Shown here: positions 6,528 to 16,005 of the stretch, one piece after another
Layout: the number at the start of each line of letters is the position of its first letter
How positions within the stretch are numbered: the first letter of the stretch is position 1
Program-made: the position numbers and the translations under genes
The notes under the pieces: generated by a model
The model's database searches: none
What the model was told of the DNA's origin: nothing
Seen by the model: only the letters and a program-made list of their open reading frames with translations
Assembly (NCBI GenBank): GCA_013697045.1
Contig: JACCXJ010000031.1
Span: 1 to 39,901, forward strand
DNA length: 39,901 nt
Source of the DNA: Gammaproteobacteria bacterium
Lineage (GTDB): Bacteria; Pseudomonadota; Gammaproteobacteria; JACCXJ01
Direction of reading: 5' to 3'

Positions 6528-7832
6528 ATGACACACTCCAAAGCACAGCTCGGAGGCCGTCCCGTGTTCGTCGTGGACGGCGCCCGCACCCCGTTCCTCA
6601 AGGCCCGCGGTAGGCCGGGACCCTTCACCGCCTCCGACCTCGCCGTGAACGCCGCGCGCCCGCTGCTCGCGGGGCAGCCATTCCAAGCGACGGACCTCGA
6701 CGAGGTCATCCTGGGTTGCATCATGCCCGGCCCCGATGAGGCCAATATCGCGCGCGTCGTGGCGCTGCGGCTCGGTTGCGGCAATGCGACGCCGGCCTGG
6801 ACCGTCCAGCGCAACTGCGGCTCGGGGATGCAGGCCCTGGACTCTGCCGTGCGCGACATCGCGCTCGGTCAGGCCGATCTGGTGCTCGCCGGCGGCACGG
6901 AGGCCATGAGCCATGCGCCTGTGTTGTTCGGGACGGCGATGGTGGCCTGGCTCGGGCAATGGACCAGCGCCAAAGGCTTCGCGAGCCGCATGCAGGCCCT
7001 GGGCAAGTTTCGGCCGGCCATGCTCACCCCCGTGATCGGCCTACTGCGCGGCCTGACCGATCCCATCGTGGGTCTGTCCATGGGCCAGACCGCCGAGGTC
7101 CTGGCGCACCGCTTCGGGATCACCCGCGAGGCGATGGACGCCTATGCCGTTGAGAGTCATCGGCGCCTGGCGGCCGCACAGAACGAAGGCCGGCTCGCGG
7201 AGGTCGAGGGGATGTACGACTGGCAGGGCAAGGTCTACGAGAAAGACGAAGGCGTGCGGCCGGACAGCAGCGTGGAACAGCTCGCCAAGCTGTCCCCGGT
7301 GTTCGACCGGCCCTACGGCAAGGTCACGGCCGGCAACAGCGCCCAGGTGACCGACGGGGCGGCCTGTTTGATCGTGGCGAGCGAAGAGGCCGTACAGGCG
7401 CATGGCCTGAAGGTCATGGGACGCATCGTGGATAGCGAGTGGGCGGGCCTGGACCCGAGCCAGATGGGTCTCGGTCCGGTACACGCTGTGGCGCCGCTCC
7501 TCCGGCGCCACGGGCTCGATATCGATCAGATCGCTTACTGGGAGATCAACGAGGCCTTCGCCGCCCAGGTGCTGGCCTGCCTCGTGGCCTTGGCGGACGA
7601 GGGTTATTGCCGCACCGAGCTCGGTCTTTCGGAAGCGCTCGGCGAGATCCCGCGCGAGCGTCTCAACGTCGATGGCGGCGGTGTGAGTCTCGGCCACCCG
7701 GTCGGCACGAGCGGCGCCCGCATCGTCCTGCACCTCCTGCACGTGCTCGAGGCGCATGACGGCCAGTTCGGCGTCGCCGCGCTTTGCATCGGCGGGGGCC
7801 AGGGCGGGGCGATGCTGCTGGAACGCACCTAG
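6528..7832 (+). CDS. fadI: acetyl-CoA C-acyltransferase (3-ketoacyl-CoA thiolase), FadI/FadA-like
   Basis: This is a 434-residue thiolase catalysing the last step of fatty-acid beta-oxidation, the thiolytic release of acetyl-CoA from 3-ketoacyl-CoA. The active-site Cys is residue 97 (RNCGSGMQAL). The GHP histidine is about residue 390 (VSLGHPVGTSGAR) and the second Cys about residue 420 (ALCIGGGQGG). NEAFAAQV is also present. Length near 430 matches FadI better than the shorter FadA, but the exact subfamily is inferred. A multifunctional alpha subunit begins 37 bp downstream, giving the usual two-subunit complex. Confidence 0.88.
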   Translation: MTHSKAQLGGRPVFVVDGARTPFLKARGRPGPFTASDLAVNAARPLLAGQPFQATDLDEVILGCIMPGPDEANIARVVALRLGCGNATPAWTVQRNCGSGMQALDSAVRDIALGQADLVLAGGTEAMSHAPVLFGTAMVAWLGQWTSAKGFASRMQALGKFRPAMLTPVIGLLRGLTDPIVGLSMGQTAEVLAHRFGITREAMDAYAVESHRRLAAAQNEGRLAEVEGMYDWQGKVYEKDEGVRPDSSVEQLAKLSPVFDRPYGKVTAGNSAQVTDGAACLIVASEEAVQAHGLKVMGRIVDSEWAGLDPSQMGLGPVHAVAPLLRRHGLDIDQIAYWEINEAFAAQVLACLVALADEGYCRTELGLSEALGEIPRERLNVDGGGVSLGHPVGTSGARIVLHLLHVLEAHDGQFGVAALCIGGGQGGAMLLERT

Positions 7833-7869
7833 CGGCGCACATCGATGGGGGGAAACGGGGGACCACGCA

Positions 7870-9924
7870 ATGGCAGAACAACAACTGAAAACCGGGCCCT
7901 ACCAACACTGGCGGATAGAGCGCGATGATGCCGGCATCGCTCGGTTGTACATCGACCAGGCCGGGTCGGGGACCAATGTCCTGTCTTCGGACGTCCTGCG
8001 GGAGCTCGGGGCGGTCCTCGACGAGCTGACGGCGCGCCCGCCGGCGGGTCTCATCCTGCTCTCGAACAAGGCGAGCGGCTTCATCGCCGGGGCAGATGTC
8101 CGGGAGATCGCATCCATCACGGACACCAAGGCGGCGCTCGCGCTGGTCCAGCTCGGCCACGCGACCTTCGATCGCATCGAGGCCCTGTCGTTCTCGACGG
8201 TCGCGGCCATCAAGGGCTTTTGCCTCGGCGGGGGATTGGAGCTGGCGCTCGCGCTGCGCTATCGGGTGGCGGTGGACGACCCCGGCACCCGCCTCGGGTT
8301 GCCTGAGGTCCTGCTCGGCATCCATCCCGGCTTCGGCGGCACCATGCGCAGCATCCGGCTCATCGGGGCCCCGGCGGCCATGGACCTCATGCTGAGCGGG
8401 CGCACGGTCGATGCGCGCGCCGCCGAGCGCCTCGGGCTCGTGGATCGCGCAGTGCCCGAGCGCCACTTCTCTGCCGCGGCCCTGGCCTATGCCACCCGGC
8501 CCTCGGCCCCCCACCGCCCGGGCGTCCTGGCGCGGCTGGCAACGATGAAACCGCTGCGCTCACTGGTCGGCGCCTACCTGCGCCGCGAGGTCCGGAAACG
8601 CGCCCCGGCCGCGCACTACCCGGCGCCCTATGCCCTCATCGATCTCTTCGAGCGTTACGGCGGTGACGAGCGCCGCATGCTCGGCGAGGAGGCGCAGTCC
8701 ATCGCAAGACTCGCGACCGGGAGCACGGCGCGCAACCTGGTGCGCGTGTTCTTCCTGCAGGAGCGTCTGAAGTCCCTGGGCCGCAGGGAAACCGGCGCCA
8801 AGCCCCGCGTACACGTCATCGGTGCCGGGGTCATGGGCGGGGACATCGCCGCCTGGTGTGCCCTGCGCGGCCTGCAAGTGACCCTGCAAGACCGCGCCCC
8901 CAAGTACATCGCCCCGGCGCTACGCCGCGCCAACGACCTCTATTCCAAGCGCATCCGCGATCGGCGCCTGCGGCGGGCTGCGCTCGACCGCCTGGTCCCC
9001 GATCCCCAGGGGCTCGGGATACCCAAGGCCGATGTCGTCATCGAGGCCATCATCGAGAACATCGAGGCGAAGCAAGACCTCTACCGCGCCGTCGAACCAC
9101 GCTTGAAACCCGAGGCCCTGCTGGCGACCAATACCTCCAGCATCCCGCTCGAGACCCTCGCGGAATGCCTGAAGCGGCCGGAGCGCTTGGTGGGTCTGCA
9201 CTTCTTCAACCCGGTGGCCAAGATGCAGCTCGTCGAGATCATCTCGACGCCCTCGACCGATCGCGCCGTCCAGAGCCAGGCCGCGGGTTTCGCCCGCCGC
9301 ATCGACCGCCTACCGCTGCCCGTGCGGAGCGCCCCCGGATTTCTCGTCAACCGTATCCTATTGCCCTATCTCATGGAGGCGATCACGATGCTCTCCGAGG
9401 ACGTACCGGCGACGCTCATCGACCAGGCCGCCACCGACTTCGGGATGCCCATGGGCCCCATCGAGCTGGCCGACACGGTCGGTCTCGACGTGTGTCTCTC
9501 GGTCGGCGGGATCCTGGGCCGGCATTTCGGCAGCCCGGTGGCGGCGCGCCTGGAAGAGCTGGTCAAACAGGGGCATCTGGGTCGCAAGAGCGGGCAAGGG
9601 TTCTACAAGTATCGCAAGGGCAAGGTCAAGCGGCCTGCCGTGCCCAAGGACCACGGCCCCAGCGACGACATCACCGACCGGCTGATCCTGCGCATGGTGA
9701 ACGAGTCTGTCGCCTGCTTGCGGGAGGGGGTGGTCGAAGACGCCGATCTGGTGGACGCCGGCATGATCTTCGGGTCCGGTTTCGCGCCGTTCCGCGGGGG
9801 ACCCATGCATTATTTGAAGGAGCGCGGCCGGGATCAGGTGGCAGAGAGGCTGTCCGATCTCGCGGCGCGCTTCGGTAGCACCTATCGTCCGGACGCGGGC
9901 TTCGCGAATATCTCCCTCGAATAG
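7870..9924 (+). CDS. fadJ: enoyl-CoA hydratase / 3-hydroxyacyl-CoA dehydrogenase, FadJ-like
   Basis: A 684-residue fusion enzyme for the two middle steps of beta-oxidation. The N-terminal crotonase domain shows the oxyanion-hole and acid/base glutamates Glu124 (GGGLELALAL) and Glu146 (GLPEVLLG). The dehydrogenase domain starts near residue 312 with the NAD motif VIGAGVMGG and has the catalytic His444 (LHFFNPVAKMQ). The C-terminal 3HCDH domains follow (GMPMGPIELADTVG). The start at 7870 (MAEQQLKTG) is chosen over an earlier in-frame codon that would overlap the thiolase gene. It is slightly shorter than E. coli FadJ (714). Confidence 0.9.
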   Translation: MAEQQLKTGPYQHWRIERDDAGIARLYIDQAGSGTNVLSSDVLRELGAVLDELTARPPAGLILLSNKASGFIAGADVREIASITDTKAALALVQLGHATFDRIEALSFSTVAAIKGFCLGGGLELALALRYRVAVDDPGTRLGLPEVLLGIHPGFGGTMRSIRLIGAPAAMDLMLSGRTVDARAAERLGLVDRAVPERHFSAAALAYATRPSAPHRPGVLARLATMKPLRSLVGAYLRREVRKRAPAAHYPAPYALIDLFERYGGDERRMLGEEAQSIARLATGSTARNLVRVFFLQERLKSLGRRETGAKPRVHVIGAGVMGGDIAAWCALRGLQVTLQDRAPKYIAPALRRANDLYSKRIRDRRLRRAALDRLVPDPQGLGIPKADVVIEAIIENIEAKQDLYRAVEPRLKPEALLATNTSSIPLETLAECLKRPERLVGLHFFNPVAKMQLVEIISTPSTDRAVQSQAAGFARRIDRLPLPVRSAPGFLVNRILLPYLMEAITMLSEDVPATLIDQAATDFGMPMGPIELADTVGLDVCLSVGGILGRHFGSPVAARLEELVKQGHLGRKSGQGFYKYRKGKVKRPAVPKDHGPSDDITDRLILRMVNESVACLREGVVEDADLVDAGMIFGSGFAPFRGGPMHYLKERGRDQVAERLSDLAARFGSTYRPDAGFANISLE

Positions 9925-9988
9925 CCCTGCATGACGCCCTCCGAAGCCCGACCCCCCTCGCCCTAGGCACCCGGCTCCGCTGCATGGC

Positions 9989-11731
9989 ATGAAGACGACC
10001 CGCCGGTCACTCGGGCTCGTCCTCGGCGCGCTCGTGCTCGCGGCCGCATGCGCTCACCGCCCCTCCCCTGCTCCGGGCGACACGAGCCCAGGGCAGGCAA
10101 CGGGCACGGGACACCCGCAATGGGATCAGTTCGTGAGCGGGTTTCTCGACCAATACTACAAGGACTATCCGAGCTACGCCGTACAGCTCGGCCGCCACGA
10201 GCTCGATGGCCACCTGCCGGACTGGCGCGCCACGGCGCTCAAGGAGTTGGCCGCCCGCCTGCACACCGCGCGTGCCCAGGCCCTCGCCTTCACCGCCCTG
10301 ACCCCGAACGCGCGCTTCGAACGGGATTACCTGATCGCGCAGCTCGATCGCGAGCTGTTCTGGCTCGAAGAGGCCAGATGGCCCCACAAGAACCCGCTCT
10401 ACTACAGCGATGCGCTGGACCCCAATGCCTATGTCGTTCGTGCTTACGCCCCGCTCGCCGATCGCTTGAAGGCCTACGTCGGCTATGCCGAGGCCATCCC
10501 GACGGCGGTCGCTCAGATCCGTCAGAACCTCGCGGGGCCATTGCCCAGGACCTATCTGGATCTCGGTGTGACGCTCTTCGGCGGGCTCGCGGACTATTAT
10601 GAAAAGGCCGTGCCCGCGGCCTTCGCTTCCGTGTCCGATGCGCCGCTGCAAGCGCGCTTTCGGGCCGCCAACGCCCGCGCCGCGAGCGAGATGCGAGGCA
10701 TTGTGGCCTGGCTCCACGGCAAGCGCCGCACGGCACCCGGCCGCTACCCCCTCGGGGCCGAGCGCTTCCGCGCGATGCTGCGGGCGACCGAAGGCGTGGA
10801 CCTCCCGCTCGATCGATTGGAGCAGGCCGGCTGGGACGATATGGCGCGCAATCTCAGCGCCTTGCGGGCGGCCTGTGATCGTTATCTCCCGAGCGACGAC
10901 CTCAAGGCCTGCGTCGCCCGGATGCGCCTGGCCAAGCCCGCCGGCGGCCCGGTCGCCGAGGCCCGCCGCCAGCTCCCGGTGCTCAAGCGCTTCGTGGAGA
11001 GCCGCGGGCTCGTCACCATTCCCGGCACCGAAGAGGCCGAGGTCGCGGAATCGCCTCCCTATCAGCGCTGGAACCCGGCCTACATCGATATCCCCGGCCC
11101 CTTCGAGCATGGCCTCATGTCGATCTATTACGTCGCCCCGCCGGACCCGAAGTGGTCGCCACTCGAGCGCAGCGCCTATGTCCACGCCGAGGCCGATCTC
11201 GTGTTCATCTCGGCCCATGAGGTGTGGCCGGGCCATTTCCTGCAAAACCTGCACGCCCACCGCGCGCGCTCACGGCTCGCCCAGGTGTTCGTCGGCTATG
11301 GCTTCAGCGAGGGCTGGGCCCACTACGCCGAGGAGCTCTTGTGGGAAGCAGGGTTCCGCCACGGCGATCCGGCGGCCCATATCGGACAGTTGTTGAATGC
11401 GCTCCTCCGCAACGCGCGTTACCTGTCCGCCATCGGGTTGCACACCCAGGGCATGACGGTGGCGGAGTCCGAGCGCATGTTCCGGGAGCTGGCGTTCCAG
11501 GACCCGGCCAACGCCCGCCAGCAGGCGGCGCGCGGGACGTTCGATCCGGCCTATCTCAACTATACGCTCGGCAAGTTGATGATCCGGAAGCTCCGTGACG
11601 ACTGGACGCGGCGGCACGGCAGCCGCTCGGGCTGGCGCACCTTCCACGACCGGCTCCTGTCCTACGGCGCTCCCCCCATCCCGCTCGTGCGCCGAGAGAT
11701 GCTCGGCCCTGCGGCCGGACCGGCGCTCTAA
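9989..11731 (+). CDS. DUF885 family lipoprotein, putative metallopeptidase
   Basis: This 580-residue protein has a lipoprotein signal: a basic start, a hydrophobic core and the lipobox LAAAC with Cys about residue 21, so it is probably anchored in the envelope. The body matches the DUF885 family. The zinc-type motif HEVWPGH lies at residues 410-416, followed by GFSEGWAHYAEELLWEAGF, which supplies a conserved Glu/His cluster. DUF885 members are regarded as peptidases related to M32-like folds; the substrate is unknown. It follows the beta-oxidation genes after 64 bp and may be the operon's last gene. Confidence 0.85.
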   Translation: MKTTRRSLGLVLGALVLAAACAHRPSPAPGDTSPGQATGTGHPQWDQFVSGFLDQYYKDYPSYAVQLGRHELDGHLPDWRATALKELAARLHTARAQALAFTALTPNARFERDYLIAQLDRELFWLEEARWPHKNPLYYSDALDPNAYVVRAYAPLADRLKAYVGYAEAIPTAVAQIRQNLAGPLPRTYLDLGVTLFGGLADYYEKAVPAAFASVSDAPLQARFRAANARAASEMRGIVAWLHGKRRTAPGRYPLGAERFRAMLRATEGVDLPLDRLEQAGWDDMARNLSALRAACDRYLPSDDLKACVARMRLAKPAGGPVAEARRQLPVLKRFVESRGLVTIPGTEEAEVAESPPYQRWNPAYIDIPGPFEHGLMSIYYVAPPDPKWSPLERSAYVHAEADLVFISAHEVWPGHFLQNLHAHRARSRLAQVFVGYGFSEGWAHYAEELLWEAGFRHGDPAAHIGQLLNALLRNARYLSAIGLHTQGMTVAESERMFRELAFQDPANARQQAARGTFDPAYLNYTLGKLMIRKLRDDWTRRHGSRSGWRTFHDRLLSYGAPPIPLVRREMLGPAAGPAL

Positions 11732-11828
11732 TAGTCGGTCGCATCGTCCAGCGAGGCGATCGTCGTTTGGCAACACGGGGAGACCTCGACATCATCTCGG
11801 GCCCTCCGCGGGCACACGTACAGGATCC

Positions 11829-13811
11829 ATGGAACCATCGCAACTCAACTGGATCGCCAACTTCATCTGGGGCATCGCGGACGACGTCCTCCGCGATCTC
11901 TACGTCCGCGGCAAGTATCGCGACGTCATCCTCCCCATGACCGTCCTGCGCCGTCTCGACGTCGTGCTCGAGCCGACCAAGCGGCCCGTGCTCGACATGA
12001 AGGCGTCGCTCGACAAGGCGGGCATCGTCCACCAAGACCAGGCGCTGCGGCAGGCGGCGGGACAAGCCTTCTACAACACATCGAAGTTCACCCTCCGGGA
12101 CCTTAAAAATCGCACCAGCCAGCAGCAGCTCAAGGCCGACTTCGAGGCCTATCTCGACGGCTTCTCACCGAACGTGCAGGATATCCTCGACAACTTCGAG
12201 TTTCGCAATCAGATCCCGCGGCTCTCGAAGGCCGATGCGCTCGGCACGCTGATCGAGAAGCTCCTCTCGCCCGAGATCAACCTGAGCCCCAACCCTGTAT
12301 TAAAACGCGACGGCTCGATGAAGCATCCGGGCCTCGACAACCATGCGATGGGCACGATCTTCGAGGAGCTGGTACGCCGCTTCAACGAGGAGAACAACGA
12401 GGAGGCGGGCGAGCACTGGACGCCGCGGGATGCCGTAAAGCTGATGGCACGGCTCATCCTCCTGCCGATCGCCGATCAGATCGAATCGGGCACGTATCTC
12501 CTCTATGACGGCGCCTGCGGCACTGGCGGGATGCTCACCGTGGCGGAGGAAACGCTTCAGCAGCTCGCCAAGGAGCATGGCAAGCAGGTGGCAACCCACC
12601 TGTACGGCCAGGAGTCCCAGCCAGAAACCTACGCGATCTGCAAGGCCGACCTGCTGCTGAAGGGCGAAGGGGAGCAGGCAGACCACATCATAGGCGGCGC
12701 CGAGTACTCGACCCTGTCGAACGACGCTTTCCCATCGCGCGAGTTCGATTTCATGCTCAGCAACCCGCCCTACGGCAAGAGCTGGAAAAGCGATCTCGAA
12801 CGTATGGGTGGAAGAAACGGGATCAAGGACCCGCGCTTCGTGATCAAGCACGCCGGAGACGCCGAGTATTCGCTCCTCACCCGTTCGAGCGATGGCCAGA
12901 TGCTGTTCCTGACCAACATGCTCTCGAAGATGAAGGCGGGCACACGGCTCGGCAGCCGCATCGCCGAGGTACACAACGGATCATCGCTTTTCACCGGCGA
13001 CGCCGGCCAGGGCGAGAGCAACATCCGCCGTTGGATCATCGAGAACGACTGGCTCGAAGCCATCGTTGCCTTACCGCTCAACATGTTCTACAACACCGGC
13101 ATCGCGACCTACGTCTGGATGCTCACCAACCGCAAACCCGCACATCGCCGCGGCAAGGTGCAATTGATCGACGCCACGCCGTGGTTCAAGCCCCTGCGCA
13201 AGAACCTCGGCAAGAAGAACTGCGAGCTGTCCGAGGCGGACATCCAGCGCATCTGTGACACCTTCCTCGCGTTCAAGGAGACCGAGCAGTCCAAGATCTT
13301 CCCGAACGCCGCTTTCGGCTATTGGAAGGTTACCGTAGAGCGGCCACTGCGCCTCAAGGGCGTGGATGCCAACCGCGCCTATAGCCCCAAAGAAATCAAG
13401 GCGCTCAAGGAGACCGCCGAGCGTGCGGAAGGCGCCCAGCCGGTCATCAAGAAGATCCACAAGCGCGGCACCGCGCCCGCGCCGCTGCGCGGCCTATTCG
13501 AGGCCACCGTAGACGGCAAGCGCTGCGCCGTCGAGTACGAGCCCGACACCGAGCTGCGCGACACCGAGCAGGTGCCGCTGCTGGAAGAAGGCGGGCTCGA
13601 GACCTTCCTGCGCCGCGAAGTCCTGCCGCACGCGCCTGACGCCTGGTACGTGCCGGACAGCGTCAAGACCGGCTACGAGATCAGCTTTACGCGCTATTTC
13701 TACAAACCGCAGCCGCCGCGCGCGATCGAGGAGATCCGCGCCGACATCCTGGCCCTGGAGAAGGAGACCGAGGGGCTGCTCGGCGAGATCATCGGGGCAG
13801 GGAGAACGTAA
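11829..13811 (+). CDS. hsdM: type I restriction-modification DNA methyltransferase subunit
   Basis: A 660-residue HsdM. The N-terminal helical HsdM_N domain (LNWIANFIWGIADDVLRDL ...) is followed by the adenine-N6 methyltransferase domain. The SAM-binding motif DGACGTGG is at about residue 227 and the catalytic NPPYG at about 312. The start at 11829 (MEPSQLNW) is chosen because the longer open frame overlaps the DUF885 gene. The C-terminal extension beyond 500 is characteristic of this subfamily. With HsdS it would methylate adenine in a bipartite target. The rest of the locus (fic, hsdR) is damaged. Confidence 0.93.
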   Translation: MEPSQLNWIANFIWGIADDVLRDLYVRGKYRDVILPMTVLRRLDVVLEPTKRPVLDMKASLDKAGIVHQDQALRQAAGQAFYNTSKFTLRDLKNRTSQQQLKADFEAYLDGFSPNVQDILDNFEFRNQIPRLSKADALGTLIEKLLSPEINLSPNPVLKRDGSMKHPGLDNHAMGTIFEELVRRFNEENNEEAGEHWTPRDAVKLMARLILLPIADQIESGTYLLYDGACGTGGMLTVAEETLQQLAKEHGKQVATHLYGQESQPETYAICKADLLLKGEGEQADHIIGGAEYSTLSNDAFPSREFDFMLSNPPYGKSWKSDLERMGGRNGIKDPRFVIKHAGDAEYSLLTRSSDGQMLFLTNMLSKMKAGTRLGSRIAEVHNGSSLFTGDAGQGESNIRRWIIENDWLEAIVALPLNMFYNTGIATYVWMLTNRKPAHRRGKVQLIDATPWFKPLRKNLGKKNCELSEADIQRICDTFLAFKETEQSKIFPNAAFGYWKVTVERPLRLKGVDANRAYSPKEIKALKETAERAEGAQPVIKKIHKRGTAPAPLRGLFEATVDGKRCAVEYEPDTELRDTEQVPLLEEGGLETFLRREVLPHAPDAWYVPDSVKTGYEISFTRYFYKPQPPRAIEEIRADILALEKETEGLLGEIIGAGRT

Positions 13812-13853
13812 GACCGGTATTGTGGTCTGGCTTACACAAGGGCGATCCGGCCG

Positions 13854-13893
13854 CCTATATTATAGGCAAGCTTTAATATAAGCTCGATCGAGC
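13854..13893. repeat. cluster of short palindromes in an AT-rich gap
   Basis: CCTATATTATAGG at 13854-13866 is a perfect inverted repeat with a one-base centre. GCTT/AAGC flank 13870-13883. GCTCGATCGAGC at 13882-13893 is a perfect 12-bp palindrome. The gap is strikingly AT-rich against its neighbours and sits where the 5' part of the Fic gene is missing. It could be an operator, or the scar of the deletion. Confidence 0.45.
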
Positions 13894-13942
13894 AGCATAC
13901 TAAAGTCACAACGAGCCATGGAACGACAGACGGAACCATTGA

Positions 13943-14155
13943 CGCCAGGCCCAACGGCCAATCCTGTCGGTGAACGCCGTGAAGGAGCTGACCGGCACCA
14001 GCTACGCGGCCGCCAACCAGCTGGTCGAGCGGCTGGTGACCATCGGCGTGCTCAGGGAGATGACCGGCCAATCCCGTAACCGGCGTTTCCGCTACGACAC
14101 CTACATCCGCCTCTTTGACGAGCCTGGGGTGGATTCGGAAGGAGCAGGCGCGTGA
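13943..14155 (+). pseudogene. C-terminal winged-helix remnant of a Fic family protein
   Basis: The open frame after an in-frame TGA at 13940 reads RPILSVNAVKELTGTSYAAA, then NQLVERLVTIGVLREMTGQ and SRNRRFRYDTYIRLF. This is the helix-turn-helix tail that follows the Fic (AMP-transferase) domain in many Fic proteins. The catalytic Fic core with HPFxxGNGR is nowhere between hsdM and this fragment, so the 5' two-thirds has been lost. Its stop overlaps the hsdS start as GTGA, as in intact hsdM-fic-hsdS loci. A truncated regulator could still be made from GTG 13970 (61 residues). Confidence 0.7.
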
Positions 14156-15522
14156 TAGCCGACCTCAAGCCCTATCCTGCGTACAAGAATTCCGATGTGC
14201 CGTGGCTGGGGGAGGTGCCGGGGCATTGGGACACAAGGCCGCTCAAGCGTTGGGTCAGGATGAACGCTGAGGTGCTGCCAGAAACGACCGCACCCGACTA
14301 CGAGTTTTGCTACCGGGATATTGGTTCGGTCGGAATGCGGATTCTGACCCAGAAGCCACAGCGGCTTCGCTTCGCAACTGCCCCATCAAGAGCGCGGCGT
14401 GTTGTTCACAAAGGCGACACGATCGTTTCGACTGTCAGGACGTACCTGAAGGCGATCTACTTCGCTGATCGAGAACCAGACGAGTTTGTCTGCTCTACGG
14501 GCTTCGCGGTCCTCACACCCCGTGTCGGGACGCTGCCAAAGTTCGTAAGCTACCTGGCCCAGAGCAATCCATTCACGGACCGAGTCACGTCGTACTCCGT
14601 GGGGATTGCATATCCAGCGATTGCTGAGACTCGACTTGGCTCATTTCATGTCGCGGTCCCACCTCTCACCGAACAAGCCGCCATCGTCCGCTTCCTCGAC
14701 CACGCGGACCGGCGGCTCCGGCGCTACATCCGCGCCAAGCAGAAGCTGATTAAGTTGCTGGAGGAGCAGAAGCAGGCCATCATCCACCACGCCGTCACCC
14801 GCGGCCTCGACCCAAACGTGCACTTCAAGCCCTCCGGCGTGGAGTGGCTGGGGAATGTGCCACAGCATTGGGAGGTAAAGCGGCTCAAGTGGGTGACACG
14901 ACTTCAGCGCGGATACGATCTTCCTGCGGATCGGAGAATCTCCGGCCCGTTTCCAGTCGTTTCCTCGGGAGGCATAATCGACTCTCATTGTGAGGCGCGA
15001 TCACGCGGACCAGGGGTTGTCATGGGCCGTTATGGTTCCACCGACGCCGTGTTCTTTCTCGATACGGATTTTTGGCCCCATAATACTGCTCTTTTTGTCA
15101 CCGACTTCCACGGGAATCGCCCCCGTTGGTGCTATTTCATGCTTCGCACGATCTCGAAGGCTGACCATGCAGGAAAGTCGGCTGTGCCTGGAGTCGATCG
15201 GAAGGACCTCTTCGAGATTGTGGTGGCAACACCTCCGGTGTCAGAACAAGACGGAATTGTTGCGTGGATAGAGACCGTCTCAGCCAACCTCGACCGCGCT
15301 ATTGCGGCGGCCCAACGCGAAATCAACCTTCTCCGCGAATACCGCACCCGCCTGATCGCCGACGTGGTCACCGGCAAGCTCGATGTGCGCGAGGCTGCGG
15401 CGCGGCTGCCCGACGAAGCCGAGGAGCCGGAATCGCTCGACGAGGCGGATGCGCTTAGCGACGTCGAGGAGGACGCGGACGACGACCTTGCCGCCGAGCT
15501 TGCAGAGGCCCACACAGAATGA
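14152..15522 (+). CDS. hsdS: type I restriction-modification specificity subunit
   Basis: HsdS (456 residues) sets the DNA target of the type I complex. Two half-subunits are visible. Each begins with the conserved proximal motif (VPWLGEVPGHWDTRPLK near residue 17 and VEWLGNVPQHWEVKRLK near 224), followed by a target-recognition domain and a coiled-coil spacer (residues ~180-210 and ~370-400; LLREYRTRLIADVVTGKLDVR). A 60-residue acidic tail rich in Asp/Glu follows. The GTG start overlaps the Fic remnant's stop by four bases. Both TRDs look complete, so specificity is probably intact. Confidence 0.93.
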   Translation: MIADLKPYPAYKNSDVPWLGEVPGHWDTRPLKRWVRMNAEVLPETTAPDYEFCYRDIGSVGMRILTQKPQRLRFATAPSRARRVVHKGDTIVSTVRTYLKAIYFADREPDEFVCSTGFAVLTPRVGTLPKFVSYLAQSNPFTDRVTSYSVGIAYPAIAETRLGSFHVAVPPLTEQAAIVRFLDHADRRLRRYIRAKQKLIKLLEEQKQAIIHHAVTRGLDPNVHFKPSGVEWLGNVPQHWEVKRLKWVTRLQRGYDLPADRRISGPFPVVSSGGIIDSHCEARSRGPGVVMGRYGSTDAVFFLDTDFWPHNTALFVTDFHGNRPRWCYFMLRTISKADHAGKSAVPGVDRKDLFEIVVATPPVSEQDGIVAWIETVSANLDRAIAAAQREINLLREYRTRLIADVVTGKLDVREAAARLPDEAEEPESLDEADALSDVEEDADDDLAAELAEAHTE

Positions 15523-15548
15523 ACCGCAGAGAGAGAGGAGGGCTGGAC

Positions 15549-16005
15549 ATGCCGCTGACCAATACCGAGTTTGCTTCCATCGTTGAAGACGGCTCCAAGC
15601 GTATCGAAGGGCACATCGCCTGGTGTGAGGACGAGGATCATTCCCCGGCGCTGGAATTCCGGGCCGAAGTTCTGTCGGGAGCAGGTTGGCCACTCTTCGT
15701 CCGAGGCAGTTACAACCGGCTGGCGGGTACCCTGACCTACGCGCTCATCCTCAAGACTGAGGGGCGTATCTATGCGTTTGACCTGGGCAAGGACCACCAT
15801 AACCCCCAATGTATGCAGGTCGGCGACAAGCACAAGCACCGCTGGTGCGAGCAGTTTCGGGACAAGGAGGCCTATGTGCCAGACGACATCCGTACCGATC
15901 TCGGATCCCGTAGTGGTTTGGGAGCAGTTCTGCGCGGAGGCTAAAATTGAGCACACGGGCAGTCTGGCGCAGCCGCCCGCAGTGCAGGAGGAGTTGTTTT
16001 CATGA
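15549..16005 (+). pseudogene. DUF6978-like protein in the type I RM locus, frameshifted near its end
   Basis: A GGAGG site precedes ATG 15549. The first ~115 residues look like a real protein, including LTYALILKTEGRIYAFDLG, KDHHN and HKHRWCEQFRDKEAYVP. The C-terminus then shifts: the true ending, PISDPVVVWEQFCAEA ... AVQEELFS, is one frame away and stops at 16003-16005, overlapping the next start as ATGA. An extra C at about 15892 (GACATCCGT) explains the break. I recall the family as DUF6978, commonly beside DUF1828 proteins, but the name should be checked. Function unknown; context suggests defence cargo. Confidence 0.65.

Noticed and set aside
8856-9878. A 340-codon plus-strand frame inside the fadJ-like gene
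   Set aside because: Second-frame shadow, rich in Arg/Pro/Gly, overlapping conserved dehydrogenase motifs.
10007-11260. A 417-codon minus-strand frame over the DUF885 gene
   Set aside because: Antisense shadow of a well-supported lipoprotein gene; composition typical of reverse-strand frames in GC-rich DNA.
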